64,000 nt of DNA from Candidatus Cloacimonadota bacterium (GCA_018433885.1 JAHDQK010000013.1:62001-126000); one strand, 5' to 3'; counted from the stretch's first letter, positions 1 to 9,438 are shown. Notes: generated by a model from the sequence alone, not told the origin. A program made the numbers and translations.

Positions 1-1065
1 CAGCACATTTCTATCTTCGGTTTCGATATATGCAATCCCAAACACAGGGTTAACGGTGTGGTCGAGCCTCACATAATCCACCACTCTGGCTGTTTTGCCC
101 AAATACTCCAAGAATTTGGCATGATCTGGTTTACTTTGTACAGGATCTATTCCCTGCCCGTTGTACGCAAGAATAAAAGCGTATATCTTATCTTGTTTGC
201 TCTTCCAGATGCTCTCCCAATCAGGGATAATCGCATCAAAGTAAGCTTGAATAGGTAGAAATCCATAACTAAGATAACCAAGATCAGCTAGCCCAAAACC
301 ACCATATCGCATGGGATTGAATTCGATTGGGATGAACTTTCCCTGCTTGAGTTTGAACTCGGCATGAATCGGGAAGTTACGAAGATTCAGACTTTTCCCT
401 AGTTGCTCGAACAGACTAGTGAAATCCCCAAGATAGTCGCTGAACAGGGTTACATCTGAGTAATACATCAGATGTGCATAAGCGGAAATCTCTGGCTCGG
501 GGTGACGATAGATGTTTATGATGATAGGAACACCCTGATCATTGTAATACATATCTACCGCATATTCATCGCCATCGATATACTCTTCCAAGAGAAACTC
601 CTCTTTGCTAAGTATCGAATCCGGGAAGAATTTGGAGTTCGCCTGAACATCCCGGATCAGTTCTTCAGCCAGAAGCTTCATATCGGTATTGGCATCAGCG
701 AGGCGTACTCCCGTGCCAAAAAACCCTTTCTGGGGTTTTATTACGAATCTGGACTTGGGAAAAGTGAGCTCTGCCAGATCATTGATCACGCATTTCTCAA
801 AATGAAAATCTGGATACAGGGATCTTAGGGTTTCCCGGCAAAGATATTTATCCTTCAAATTCAATATCCCCCTGCGAGTATCCTGATCGTCGAGGCGGTC
901 GATTACCAAACTCAGAGCCGTTTCTGATGGAACATACAGTTTGTCACCTTTGGAAAAGCGGATATCTGATTCTTCCAAATCTGATGCAGTCAAAACTCTG
1001 ATGCCCGACCCCAGTTTCTTCAGGAATTTCCCGTTATAGGTATCTCCACATATTATGTAGTTCAT
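1..1065 (-). CDS. ATP-grasp domain protein (3' end cut by window edge)
   Basis: The minus strand is open from an ATG at 1065 to the left edge, 355 codons without a stop. The protein starts MNYIICGDTYNGKFLKKLG. It has the layout of an ATP-grasp carboxylate-amine ligase: a short N-terminal pre-ATP domain, the ATP-binding strand RFVIKPQKGFFGTGV near residue 107, the LLEEYIDGDEYAVD segment near 162, and the metal-binding IEFNPMRYGG motif near 250. Such enzymes join a carboxylate to an amine through an acyl-phosphate. The substrate cannot be read from the sequence. It starts 30 bp after tsaD on the same strand, so it is probably the last visible gene of that operon. A purine-rich AAGAAGAG precedes the start. 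The fold assignment is fairly sure; the function is unknown. Confidence 0.75.
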   Translation of the reverse strand, partial: MNYIICGDTYNGKFLKKLGSGIRVLTASDLEESDIRFSKGDKLYVPSETALSLVIDRLDDQDTRRGILNLKDKYLCRETLRSLYPDFHFEKCVINDLAELTFPKSRFVIKPQKGFFGTGVRLADANTDMKLLAEELIRDVQANSKFFPDSILSKEEFLLEEYIDGDEYAVDMYYNDQGVPIIINIYRHPEPEISAYAHLMYYSDVTLFSDYLGDFTSLFEQLGKSLNLRNFPIHAEFKLKQGKFIPIEFNPMRYGGFGLADLGYLSYGFLPIQAYFDAIIPDWESIWKSKQDKIYAFILAYNGQGIDPVQSKPDHAKFLEYLGKTARVVDYVRLDHTVNPVFGIAYIETEDRNVL

Positions 1066-1094
1066 ATATAATCTCTTCTTATTTAGATGATTGT

Positions 1095-2105
1095 TTATAA
1101 TAGCCTTGTGCCCTTGATGGAATTTGCATTAACGGATAGCGGCGCAAAGATGCCTGCTTTAAATTTGGGAATTGCAGCCGCTGCCACCATCGCAGCGTTA
1201 TCCATACATAACGATAGGGATGGGTAGAAGACCATGATTCCTTGTTTGGCGGCTCTGGTGCTCAATCCTTGCCTCAGGGCACTGTTTGCTGCAACTCCGC
1301 CGGCAATTAGTATCTGTGAAACACCCAAGCTACGAGCCTTACGGATGCTTTTGGAGATTAGAGGTTCCACTATTGCCCGTTGAATACTGGCTGCGATATC
1401 GTGCTGATGTTTTTTTAAGAAATCATCGTCCTTGCTTTGGATATATGTGCGAATAGCTGTTTTCAAGCCACTGTAACTGAAGTTGAAGTTATCTTTCTGT
1501 GCCAACGGATTGGGCAGCATCACGAAATTGGGATCCCCGCCCTGAGCAAGTCGATCGATCACGGGTCCTCCAGGAAAACCCAAACCCATCAACTTTGCGG
1601 CTTTATCGAAGGTCTCCCCCGCTGCATCATCGAGAGTCTTGCCTAAAACTTCAAACTCGGTATCTGTCTTAAAATGCACAAGTTCGGTATGTCCTCCGGA
1701 TACGACCAGCGCCAAAAAAGGGGGTTTAAGCTCTGGATACTCAATATAGTTCGCAAAAATGTGGCTTAGCAGATGATTAACTGTAATCAACGGCTTCTGC
1801 AGGCTCCAAGCCAGACTCTTGGCAAACGCCAAGCCCACGATCAAAGATCCGATCAATCCCGGGTTGATGGATACTGCAATGGCGTCAATCTCTCCCAGGC
1901 CTACATTAGCCTTCCTCAATGCCAATTTGCAGAGGTGCATGATATTCTTCATATGCAGGCGGGAAGCAAGTTCTGGTAACACTCCACCAAAATCCAAATG
2001 CTGCGGTTGGCTTGAGATCAGGTTTACCAACACTTCGTATTCTGAATTCAAGATCGCTACCGAGGTATCATCGCAGGATGATTCAAACGCTAGAATCAAA
2101 CTCAT
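1095..2105 (-). CDS. tsaD: tRNA N6-adenosine threonylcarbamoyltransferase TsaD
   Basis: TsaD transfers the threonylcarbamoyl group from TC-AMP to A37 of ANN-decoding tRNAs, working with TsaB and TsaE in the cytoplasm. The 336-residue length is normal for the family. Visible hallmarks are the N-terminal LAFESSCDDTSVAIL, the metal-ligand pair H111 and H115 in VNHLLSHIF, the VVSGGHTEL loop, the SYSGLKTA segment, and the C-terminal metal Asp in CMDNAAMVA. Its ATG overlaps the stop of the YbbR gene upstream (ATGA, 2102-2105), so translation is probably coupled. MtaB at 16704, which methylthiolates the same t6A37 modification, lies elsewhere in the window. tsaB and tsaE are not in the window. Confidence 0.97.
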   Translation of the reverse strand: MSLILAFESSCDDTSVAILNSEYEVLVNLISSQPQHLDFGGVLPELASRLHMKNIMHLCKLALRKANVGLGEIDAIAVSINPGLIGSLIVGLAFAKSLAWSLQKPLITVNHLLSHIFANYIEYPELKPPFLALVVSGGHTELVHFKTDTEFEVLGKTLDDAAGETFDKAAKLMGLGFPGGPVIDRLAQGGDPNFVMLPNPLAQKDNFNFSYSGLKTAIRTYIQSKDDDFLKKHQHDIAASIQRAIVEPLISKSIRKARSLGVSQILIAGGVAANSALRQGLSTRAAKQGIMVFYPSLSLCMDNAAMVAAAAIPKFKAGIFAPLSVNANSIKGTRLL

Positions 2106-2968
2106 GGGGTTCTTCTCACGCGATTAGGAGTGATAGCTATCACGTTTACACCTTCCGGAAGTTCAAGTTCCACGCCATAAAATCCATCTGCATCTGCTTC
2201 CGCGCTCACTTTAGCTTTTATATCTTGGATAGAGAGTTTTTCCAAAACAGATCCGGGTCCGGATAGTCTTACAGCTACCCGCGATGGCAAATACACTCCC
2301 GGAAGAACAATATCCGTAAATACCTTGCTGCTTTCCTGAGCTCCACTTATGTTCATCAGCACAGTTTTGTCAGACACATTGATCTGAGCATCAGGTACAT
2401 CAAGTTCGATCGATACTCTGGATTCGGAAATCTGTTCCTGCTCGATAGGCATGGTCTTGATCTTCGAGATGCTTTGAATCTTGTTTTTGGGACCAAAGAT
2501 TGTAACTTTATCCGGAGTGAAGGAATAGCGCAGTTCTTTCATCCTCTTTTGAGTGTAGTTATCAGCATAGACGGGTTCGATGCCAACCACTTTCTGATGG
2601 AAGACATCTGCTTGAATAGCCAGTTGATCGGATTCCGCCGGTCCCAACAAAGTAACGTCCATATTCTCCGGCATATCGATTGCATAGTTTTGCAGAGATA
2701 TGATATCTGTATGAGGAGTTATCCCGCTGGCATCAATGTTTACTCTTGGCTTAGCCAGCATCAGCCTGAGGATATCCAAACCTTTACCACGTACAGTAAA
2801 CGGGATATTTTGGGGGATATTTTCCAAAGTGATGTTTTGGGGCATATTTCGCAGATTCACCGGCAGTGAAACGATGCTCCGATGCTCGGACACCAATACC
2901 GATTGCAACCAGATCAGAATAGCCAGGATCAGAGCGAAGAACTTGATACCCAGGTTATCTTTTATCAT
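2102..2968 (-). CDS. YbbR-domain membrane-anchored protein
   Basis: This 288-residue protein has one N-terminal membrane helix (about residues 9-27, FFALILAILIWLQSVLV) followed by an extracytoplasmic region of repeated YbbR domains. The repeats show as recurring strands such as VNLRNMP, FTVRGKGLDILRL, VTIFGPKNKI and VRLSGPGSVLEKL. In Firmicutes, YbbR/CdaR proteins sit beside the diadenylate cyclase CdaA and modulate it, and other bacteria carry them next to tsaD or glmM. No CdaA is encoded in this window, so a role in c-di-AMP control is only suggested by the family. It starts 7 bp after the regulator stop and overlaps tsaD by 4 bp. A GAGG box lies about 11 nt before the ATG. Confidence 0.85.
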   Translation of the reverse strand: MIKDNLGIKFFALILAILIWLQSVLVSEHRSIVSLPVNLRNMPQNITLENIPQNIPFTVRGKGLDILRLMLAKPRVNIDASGITPHTDIISLQNYAIDMPENMDVTLLGPAESDQLAIQADVFHQKVVGIEPVYADNYTQKRMKELRYSFTPDKVTIFGPKNKIQSISKIKTMPIEQEQISESRVSIELDVPDAQINVSDKTVLMNISGAQESSKVFTDIVLPGVYLPSRVAVRLSGPGSVLEKLSIQDIKAKVSAEADADGFYGVELELPEGVNVIAITPNRVRRTP

Positions 2969-2975
2969 AGTTTTT

Positions 2976-4391
2976 CTATTCCTCGACGGGAGCGTTGATA
3001 CCCAATTGTTTGATTTTTTTATAGAGAGTAGTCCTTTCTATACCTATGTTACGTGCTGTTTTGGATACTTGCCAGGCATTTCTTTCCAGATGATGCACCA
3101 GATAATCTCTTTCATACTGCGACACACTCTCTTTCAAAGTAGGAATCTCCAGATATTTACTGTTATCAACGTCATTATCTTTATTCTTTCCGCTCATCTT
3201 GTGTTCAAGATGCTTGAGGATAGTGGCATTTGTTATGCTTTTTTCATTGATCATCATGAATTTACAGAAGTTTCGCAGCTCTCGGATGTTACCAGGCCAA
3301 GAGTATGATAGCAGGCTGCTCTTCAGAGTTGTGAGATCAAGTTGGTCATTGATGTTATACTGATGCGAGAAGTTTGTGAGGAAGAAACTCATGAGCAGGA
3401 GAATGTCCTCTCCCCTCTCTCTTAATGGGGGCAATTCTACGATGTTACCCTCGATCCGGTAAAACAGGTCGCGCCTGAATGTCTCGGAATCCGAGAGCAA
3501 ATCGAGTCTGGCATTTGAGGCGAAGATCAAGCGAGTATTCACCTTCTTCATCGGTCCGCCCACTACTTGGATTTCCTTGTTCTCGATAGCCCTCAATATT
3601 TTGGACTGCGATATCAGCGAAAGGTTGGTAACCTCGTCCAGAAACAAGATGCCATTTGTGCATTCTTCAAAAAACCCCGTTTTGTTGCGATCCGCACTGG
3701 TAAAACTACCCTTCATATGCCCAAAGAGTTCGCTTTCGATAAGGGTCTCTGTAAGGGCAGAACAATTCAAGGTATGAAATGGTTTACCAAAGCGTTTGGA
3801 GCTTATATAGTAGTAGTTTGCCGCTACTTCTTTGCCGGTCCCGGTTTCTCCGATCAAGAACAGGTCTTCATCTACTTCCGCGAGTTTATGGATCTTCTCG
3901 CGTACTTTTTTAATCGGAACACTCTCGCCGATGAAGGGAAAGGATCTCGTGAATTGCTTCTTCATATTGATGTATTCAATCTGCAATCCGATGTGTTCTT
4001 CTTCTTGACGCTTGAGCGTGATCGCATTATCGATATGCAAGAGCAACTGATTGGTGCTGAAACTGCTACCTTTTTCGATAAAATGATAGGCACCAAGCTC
4101 GCGAATCTCTTGCACCTGATTTGAGCTTACCTCACCCGATATTACTATTACCTTGTAGTTCAGGTCCATTTTATCTTTCAGATGTTTCAGAACCTGGATT
4201 CCATTGAGTTTGCTACCCACCAGATACACATCCAACAAGATCACATCTGGGTTGAACACTCGCAGCTCTTCAAAGAAGGCATCGGAGTTGGCGGTTATCA
4301 TTACTTCATAGCTATAACGATTTAAAATCAGAGCCACTTGATCTGCGAGAACTACATCGTCTTCAAGAATCAGTACTTTGCCTTTACTCAT
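2976..4391 (-). CDS. NtrC-family response regulator with variant GAFTGA loop
   Basis: This 471-residue two-component regulator has three parts. The receiver (about 1-125) has acidic pocket E10-D11-D12, phospho-acceptor D54 and K107. The AAA+ activator domain (about 150-390) has Walker A GETGTGKE at 181-188, Walker B GILFLDE and the FRRDLFYRI region. A Fis-type helix-turn-helix (QVSKTARNIGIERTTLYKKI) closes the protein. Members of this family use ATP to open sigma-54 promoters. The loop that contacts sigma-54, normally GAFTGA, reads GSFTSA at 229-234, an unusual version. No histidine kinase is encoded nearby. The gene lies 3 bp downstream of the GH57 gene, so it is probably co-transcribed with the alpha-glucan genes, though its targets are unknown. 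Confidence 0.92.
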   Translation of the reverse strand: MSKGKVLILEDDVVLADQVALILNRYSYEVMITANSDAFFEELRVFNPDVILLDVYLVGSKLNGIQVLKHLKDKMDLNYKVIVISGEVSSNQVQEIRELGAYHFIEKGSSFSTNQLLLHIDNAITLKRQEEEHIGLQIEYINMKKQFTRSFPFIGESVPIKKVREKIHKLAEVDEDLFLIGETGTGKEVAANYYYISSKRFGKPFHTLNCSALTETLIESELFGHMKGSFTSADRNKTGFFEECTNGILFLDEVTNLSLISQSKILRAIENKEIQVVGGPMKKVNTRLIFASNARLDLLSDSETFRRDLFYRIEGNIVELPPLRERGEDILLLMSFFLTNFSHQYNINDQLDLTTLKSSLLSYSWPGNIRELRNFCKFMMINEKSITNATILKHLEHKMSGKNKDNDVDNSKYLEIPTLKESVSQYERDYLVHHLERNAWQVSKTARNIGIERTTLYKKIKQLGINAPVEE

Positions 4392-4394
4392 AAA

Positions 4395-5594
4395 TTACCT
4401 CAATAGTCTTTCTTCTAACTCTGCGAGAGCGTTTATGTAATATATGTATGCTTGATCAGGGGAATCGTAAGGAGAGAAATACTTGTGTACATCCCCATCT
4501 TGAAAATACTTAGCGCACATGTAATAGAAATGGTCGGAAGTGCTTAACAAGCGAGCGGTTTTCAGAAGTTCATCGTCTCCCCTCTCCTTCACTCTATCCA
4601 AAAGCCCATACAGTGTTTCAATCGCATTATGTTGCATATCGTTGTCCAACCACGCGGAGAGGTCTCGCTCGGCATCAGCCCAAGACACCGGTTCTGGGAA
4701 GGAAATGGATTCCTGTTGGTAATTAGATAGATCACTAGCTTCCTTGGGGAAAGCAAAGCCAAGATGATCGTGTTTGAGGATCTCTCCGGGGAAGTGGCGC
4801 ATAAAATCGAATATTCCAGTGGACGCCCATTGATGTTCGCCGAAGGTCTCGTAGTCCATAAACAAATTCAGGAATTGGTTTCTACCCTTGGATTCATTCA
4901 AGGTCAGTTTATCGATCCAGTTTACAAATTTCTCTACTGTTAATGGATACTCAGGCCATTCCCGGTTGGAAAACCGGAAGGCAATATCGTCTGCCAGTTG
5001 ATAGTATTTGAACAGAAGATTTATACGCTTGGAATAGTTTTTGTAGGCATACAGTGGTGAACGCCACTGTAGCACTCTATCCACACCCTCGGTGAGAATC
5101 GTCTTGAATCCCGGAATCTCAAACACCAAATCCGAAAGCCTGTCCTGATAGATCAATTCGGTGTTACGGAAGGTCTCGGTATAATAACCAAATTCTTTTT
5201 GCATCAGGTCTCGATGCATCATCACCTGGTCCAAAAACTCGTTGGAATCGTATAGAAATGCCAAAGAGTGGTAATATGTCTCTCCGATCAGTTCCACCTG
5301 TCCAGTATCTGCCAGAGCTTTGAATGAATCCAAGGTTTCTGGGCTATACAGCTTGAATTGCTCGATTGCGGTACCTGTGATGGAAAATGCAACCTTGAAC
5401 CTGCCCTTATGCTCTTTAATCAGCTCCAACAGCAGTTTATTGGTTGGCAAATAGCACTTCGCTGCCACCTTGCGCATCACATCCCCATTCAATTTGTCGT
5501 CAAACATAGGAGACCCTCTGCCGATATCCAACACATTGTAGTGCCTTAATCTATACGGTTGATGCACTTGAAAGTAAAATACGATGTTCAGCAT
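4395..5594 (-). CDS. Glycoside hydrolase family 57 alpha-amylase-like protein
   Basis: This GH57 enzyme acts on alpha-1,4-glucans such as glycogen or starch with retention of configuration. Conserved regions are visible in order: the N-terminal FQVHQPYRLR, the ELIGETYYHSL segment, the nucleophile region TFRNTEL and the acid/base region LFMDYETFGEHQW. The start chosen is the ATG at 5594, because the protein then opens directly on the first GH57 strand (MLNIVFYFQVHQPYR) and an AGGGAG ribosome-binding site lies just upstream; a longer reading to 5678 would add 28 unrelated residues inside the previous gene. It has no signal peptide, so it should be cytoplasmic. It follows a glycosyltransferase and a debranching enzyme, which supports storage-glucan turnover. 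Confidence 0.92.
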   Translation of the reverse strand: MLNIVFYFQVHQPYRLRHYNVLDIGRGSPMFDDKLNGDVMRKVAAKCYLPTNKLLLELIKEHKGRFKVAFSITGTAIEQFKLYSPETLDSFKALADTGQVELIGETYYHSLAFLYDSNEFLDQVMMHRDLMQKEFGYYTETFRNTELIYQDRLSDLVFEIPGFKTILTEGVDRVLQWRSPLYAYKNYSKRINLLFKYYQLADDIAFRFSNREWPEYPLTVEKFVNWIDKLTLNESKGRNQFLNLFMDYETFGEHQWASTGIFDFMRHFPGEILKHDHLGFAFPKEASDLSNYQQESISFPEPVSWADAERDLSAWLDNDMQHNAIETLYGLLDRVKERGDDELLKTARLLSTSDHFYYMCAKYFQDGDVHKYFSPYDSPDQAYIYYINALAELEERLLR

Positions 5595-5605
5595 GCTAAT
5601 CTCCC

Positions 5606-6943
5606 TTAATAGTTGCGAATATATTCTGCTAGAGTTGAGGTATATATCTGCCTGATCTTTTGCGCCGCTTCTTCCCACTGAATCTTATTCACTTCCCGCA
5701 TTCCTTCGATGCCGATTTTGGCTCGATATTCTGGATGCTCTACCAGATGATTGATGGTTTCCACCCATAAATCTACATCCCAAAAATCGATCTTGAACGC
5801 ATGCTTTACTACTTCGGCAACTCCAGACTGTTTTGATATAATGGATGTAATACCATATGCCATGGCTTCCAAAGGGCTTATTCCAAAAGGCTCCGAAACC
5901 GAGGGCAACACATATATATCGGCAGCTCTTAAGATACGTTCCACCTGCTTACGGTTCAGAAATCCGGTAAAGAGAAAGCGGTTACGAAGCTTGAGCGAGG
6001 CGGATCTACGCAGGAGTTTCCTGCTCATATCCCCGGTTCCAGCCATGATGAAGCGAGCATCCGGATGGATCTGCAACACACGTTGTGCCATATCCAGAAA
6101 GTAATCCGGTCCTTTCTGCAATGTGATTCTTCCCAAGAAAAGGATCACCGGACCCTTGAATATGCGCTCTTTGCTTAGCACCGCATCCTCCGGGATGCTG
6201 AAAGCATTGTGAACAATATTGATCTTGCCAGTATCGATGCGATAACGGCTCATAATCATTTGTGCGGTGTATTGAGAAACAGCTATCACTCGATCCGCAT
6301 AGGTCATGCCCGCATGTTCGATCTTATGTATCCTCTCATCCCCAGGCCCCCCTGCTCGATCAAATTCGGTGGCATGAATGTGAGCCACCAGAGGTTTGGC
6401 GCTAAGTTTTCGTGCCAGCATTCCCGCAGGATAAGTAAGCCAGTCGTGGGCATGGATCATATCGTAATCCAGCAACTTCGCCATCCGCTCTGCCCTTAAG
6501 GTGTACTCCTGAACTTTACGGATGAGATCTTCTTCGCCGATCAAATTGCGCGTCATCTGTTGCCACAGATCCTGTTCTTCATGGGTTACAAATTCGGTTT
6601 CCCAATATTCTTTTTTCAGGGATACCGCATAGCGTCTGATCTCGGCAAGCTGAAAGTATGTCTCGGGACGTTCGCTGATCCCGATGAACTCCAAGCGTTC
6701 ACTTGTGTTTTGAAATGCTTTACTTTGGAAGGTCACCTGTTTTTCCGGATCCAAGAACACTGCAGGAAGAGTATCCACGTCACTCACTTCACGCAAGCGA
6801 AAATATACTTCCTCCCGGGTTGGGAGCACCATATCCACCTTGATACCCAAGCTAAGAAGCGCCTTCACCATACCGTAACACGCCATCCCCAGGCCTCCGG
6901 AAATCAGGGGAGGAAACTCCCAGGTGAACATTAGTATCTTCAT
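5606..6943 (-). CDS. GT4-family glycosyltransferase, glycogen-synthase-like
   Basis: This 445-residue GT-B fold enzyme resembles GlgA-type and related GT4 glucosyltransferases. The N-terminal MFTWEFPPLISGGLG is the typical donor/acceptor glycine loop. DMIHAHDWLTYPAGML and VAHIHATEFDR follow in the N-domain, and the C-domain has LFLGRITLQKGPDYF and the E-x7-E signature EPFGISPLEAMAYG. It probably elongates an alpha-1,4-glucan from a nucleotide sugar, although GT4 specificity cannot be read from sequence and a sucrose or trehalose-type activity remains possible. It sits between the debranching enzyme (4-bp overlap at 6940-6943) and the GH57 amylase (11-bp gap), a compact glycogen synthesis and remodelling unit. 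Confidence 0.88.
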   Translation of the reverse strand: MKILMFTWEFPPLISGGLGMACYGMVKALLSLGIKVDMVLPTREEVYFRLREVSDVDTLPAVFLDPEKQVTFQSKAFQNTSERLEFIGISERPETYFQLAEIRRYAVSLKKEYWETEFVTHEEQDLWQQMTRNLIGEEDLIRKVQEYTLRAERMAKLLDYDMIHAHDWLTYPAGMLARKLSAKPLVAHIHATEFDRAGGPGDERIHKIEHAGMTYADRVIAVSQYTAQMIMSRYRIDTGKINIVHNAFSIPEDAVLSKERIFKGPVILFLGRITLQKGPDYFLDMAQRVLQIHPDARFIMAGTGDMSRKLLRRSASLKLRNRFLFTGFLNRKQVERILRAADIYVLPSVSEPFGISPLEAMAYGITSIISKQSGVAEVVKHAFKIDFWDVDLWVETINHLVEHPEYRAKIGIEGMREVNKIQWEEAAQKIRQIYTSTLAEYIRNY

Positions 6944-8976
6944 AATTTCACTCCCAAGCTATCCAGATAGGTTTCGATGTTGTACAATGCGGCAACACTC
7001 CAAGCTTGAGCCGGAGCGCCTTTGGGGAAATGTGGCATATCTCCATCCCACACTTCAGCCACAGACGCAATATGTCCTCGCATGAATCCTTTACGGAAGA
7101 CCCCGATGAACTCGCTAAAAGCTTGTGCTATCTCGACATCGCTCTTCTCATTGCGATATACCTTGAGATATAAACCACAAAAAGGACCCATCAGCCATGC
7201 CCAAACACTGCCATTGTGATAGGCAATATCACGCTCGCGCTGGGTCCCGTAATACTTCTTGCGGAATCTTCCGTCTTTGGGGCTAAGGCTCCGCAAACCA
7301 TAGTAAGTATATAGTTCAGAGAAACTACGCTCCAAAACCTGCTTCATGACTTCCTTAGATACCGGAGACCAAGGCAGAGATAGAGCTATAACCGCATTCG
7401 GGCGTATCTCGATGATGGGTTTATCTCCTTCCAAACGGTCGGCAAGGAAGTGTCCATCCCAGAATTTGGCAAAGGACTCTTTCACTTTGTCCTTTAACCG
7501 TAAAAGCGCTACATTACTCTTACACTTCTTGCTACCGACGGCATTGTGTGCCTCAACCATCGCTTCATACGCACATAGCGCATTGTACCACAGTGAATTT
7601 ATCTCCACTGGTGCACCCCATCTGGGCGTCACGGCTTTACCATCGATGCGTACATCCATCCAGGTTCCATGCGCAAACTGAGGTGAAAGCTCTATCAAGC
7701 CATCAGTGCGAAGTGAAAACCGCCCATTCTGACCCTCATTTATTGCCGAAATCATGCTCTCGGATAGTTCGATCGCGCTCTTCCAATACTTTTTAAGATT
7801 CTTCTTCTTGCCATATTTCCAAAGCATAATGATGTACCACATTGTAGCATCAATACTATCGTAATTTGCTTCTCTGTGCGTTTCTTCCATCATGTTCGGG
7901 ATCAGACCGCCTTGGATATACTTGCCATATTTGTCCAAAATCCGTCCCACGGTATCCATATTGTCCGGATTTCTAAGCAGCGCGTTCAACACAACCATGG
8001 TGTCTCTACCCCAAGGGCCATAGAATGGATAACCTGCCACCACATCATCGTGGGTAACGAAGTCCTTCAGAGCAAACTCCAACACCTTCATATATGCTTT
8101 ACGGTCAAAAAGATGGTTATCGTCGTAATCAAGCTTGGATAACAGCGCTTGGTCTGGATCCGGTTCATTGGGGAAATCCATGGCTCGGGGCAGGGATTCA
8201 TAGCGTTTCAAAATCCGGGCTATCATTCCAGGAACGTCTTCGATCGGACTATCAGAAAAAAGCAGCACATTACTCTTACCCGGAGCGAGATCAAAATCGA
8301 TCTGAAACAAGCTGATTTGATCGCCAATACCAGCATATCCGCTCATCACTTCCCAAGGGAAATATACATTGTAATATACATAGCGGTTCTGGGATACCTT
8401 TCCGCTAAGAGTAGCTCCATATACGCTAAAGCCATTATCGCTACGCGTTGCCATAAACTGGCTACTTGCCTCACGCTCTTCTATCGCAGTATGAATATCT
8501 AAAAAATCCAGACTACCGTGGGGATTCAGATCGTGATGCGGACACATCGTAAATTTGGGATGAAACTCAAAGTGCATCAAGTGCTGGCCCAGATTTGTGT
8601 AGCGCACCATGCTGCAATTCGCTTCTTCGTCCATCATTATCTCTTTTAGGATCAATATCTCATCCTGATGAGGTAAAGCAGAATATATAAATGCGGGATA
8701 AGGACGCAACCAAGGCTTGACCAAATGTAAAAAACCTTCGGGATAGATGCAATTACTGTAGTTGTTGCTATCCAAATGCAAAACCTCACCGCGCCACTCC
8801 ACTTTTTCTTCGATCCCTGCGACAAGGTGACGGCGGTTGAACCTCTCCCCTCCCGCGACCAACAATCCGTGGTACTTACGCTGATTGATGAGGTTTCCCG
8901 TGCCCAGGGCATAGGCTCCCTTCTTATTGGTCAGAACCCATTCATGATGATGGGTCTCCATAAAGTAATTGTTCAT
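6940..8976 (-). CDS. Glycogen debranching enzyme (amylo-alpha-1,6-glucosidase type)
   Basis: This protein of about 678 residues has the two-part structure of bacterial/archaeal glycogen debranching enzymes: an N-terminal beta-rich domain (WVLTNKKGAYALGTGNLINQRKYHG near the start) and a C-terminal (alpha/alpha)6 catalytic domain with FYGPWGRDTMVVLNALL, IDATMWYI and HNGSVWAWLMGP. It hydrolyses alpha-1,6 branch points left after phosphorolysis or amylase action. The ATG at 8976 is preferred over the in-frame codon at 9003 because AGGGGG lies 5-6 nt before it. It is the first gene of the minus-strand glucan operon; a candidate promoter lies at 9015-9043. No signal peptide is seen, so it should be cytoplasmic. 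Confidence 0.93.
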   Translation of the reverse strand: MNNYFMETHHHEWVLTNKKGAYALGTGNLINQRKYHGLLVAGGERFNRRHLVAGIEEKVEWRGEVLHLDSNNYSNCIYPEGFLHLVKPWLRPYPAFIYSALPHQDEILILKEIMMDEEANCSMVRYTNLGQHLMHFEFHPKFTMCPHHDLNPHGSLDFLDIHTAIEEREASSQFMATRSDNGFSVYGATLSGKVSQNRYVYYNVYFPWEVMSGYAGIGDQISLFQIDFDLAPGKSNVLLFSDSPIEDVPGMIARILKRYESLPRAMDFPNEPDPDQALLSKLDYDDNHLFDRKAYMKVLEFALKDFVTHDDVVAGYPFYGPWGRDTMVVLNALLRNPDNMDTVGRILDKYGKYIQGGLIPNMMEETHREANYDSIDATMWYIIMLWKYGKKKNLKKYWKSAIELSESMISAINEGQNGRFSLRTDGLIELSPQFAHGTWMDVRIDGKAVTPRWGAPVEINSLWYNALCAYEAMVEAHNAVGSKKCKSNVALLRLKDKVKESFAKFWDGHFLADRLEGDKPIIEIRPNAVIALSLPWSPVSKEVMKQVLERSFSELYTYYGLRSLSPKDGRFRKKYYGTQRERDIAYHNGSVWAWLMGPFCGLYLKVYRNEKSDVEIAQAFSEFIGVFRKGFMRGHIASVAEVWDGDMPHFPKGAPAQAWSVAALYNIETYLDSLGVKL

Positions 8977-9014
8977 TGAACCCCCTATTGATCTGCTTTT
9001 CACACTTGATGTTG

Positions 9015-9043
9015 ATTAATTTCGATAGTCCTTTATTCGTCAA
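9015..9043 (-). promoter_or_regulatory. Candidate sigma-70-type promoter of the glucan operon
   Basis: Read on the minus strand: TTGACG (9043-9038), a 17-nt spacer and ATTAAT (9020-9015), about 40 nt before the debranching-enzyme ATG. The -35 box matches consensus 5/6 and the -10 box 4/6. Confidence 0.5.
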
Positions 9044-9193
9044 GTTAAAAAATGCAAACAATCAATAATATCCCATTTCTGAAAACATCAATAAGCCCGA
9101 TGATTGCAAGCGTAGCTGATAGCCGGCACGTACAACAGAGCGCATGCATCATATTACTGCAGGATTTGGTGACTTCTTATCGCTAATACGGAA

Positions 9194-9285
9194 CATCCCC
9201 ATTTCTCAAAGAAGCTCGCAAGCAGTCTTCATGCAGTGGGGATTGCATCAGCACTCCATATAGACTCGAACGATGAATGGGGATG
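9194..9285. repeat. Dispersed intergenic palindrome, copy 1
   Basis: The element is 92 bp, bounded by perfect 10-bp inverted ends CATCCCCATT and AATGGGGATG. An inner pair ATGCA/TGCAT is centred near 9240. It belongs to the same family as the elements at 24286, 39295, 48340 and, more degenerate, 58748. It lies in the divergent gap between the glucan operon and dnaN (8977-9498). Apart from the promoters noted, I see no gene in that gap. Confidence 0.7.
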
Positions 9286-9438
9286 AACTTCTCTAACTTA
9301 GGGTTCAAGAAAAGAGAGACACAATAGGTACCATAGATACCTCTCATCCTGGGTGATGATCATGAAATCTGTATGTCCTCTTATTGAGCTTTAAGATGTG
9401 CCCATCATGTTGTTAGCGGCATCTACCGAAGAAAAGTA

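Noticed and set aside
472-828. Plus-strand frame of 118 codons at the left edge
   Set aside because: The minus strand here carries a well-matched ATP-grasp protein over the full length; the plus frame is its shadow.
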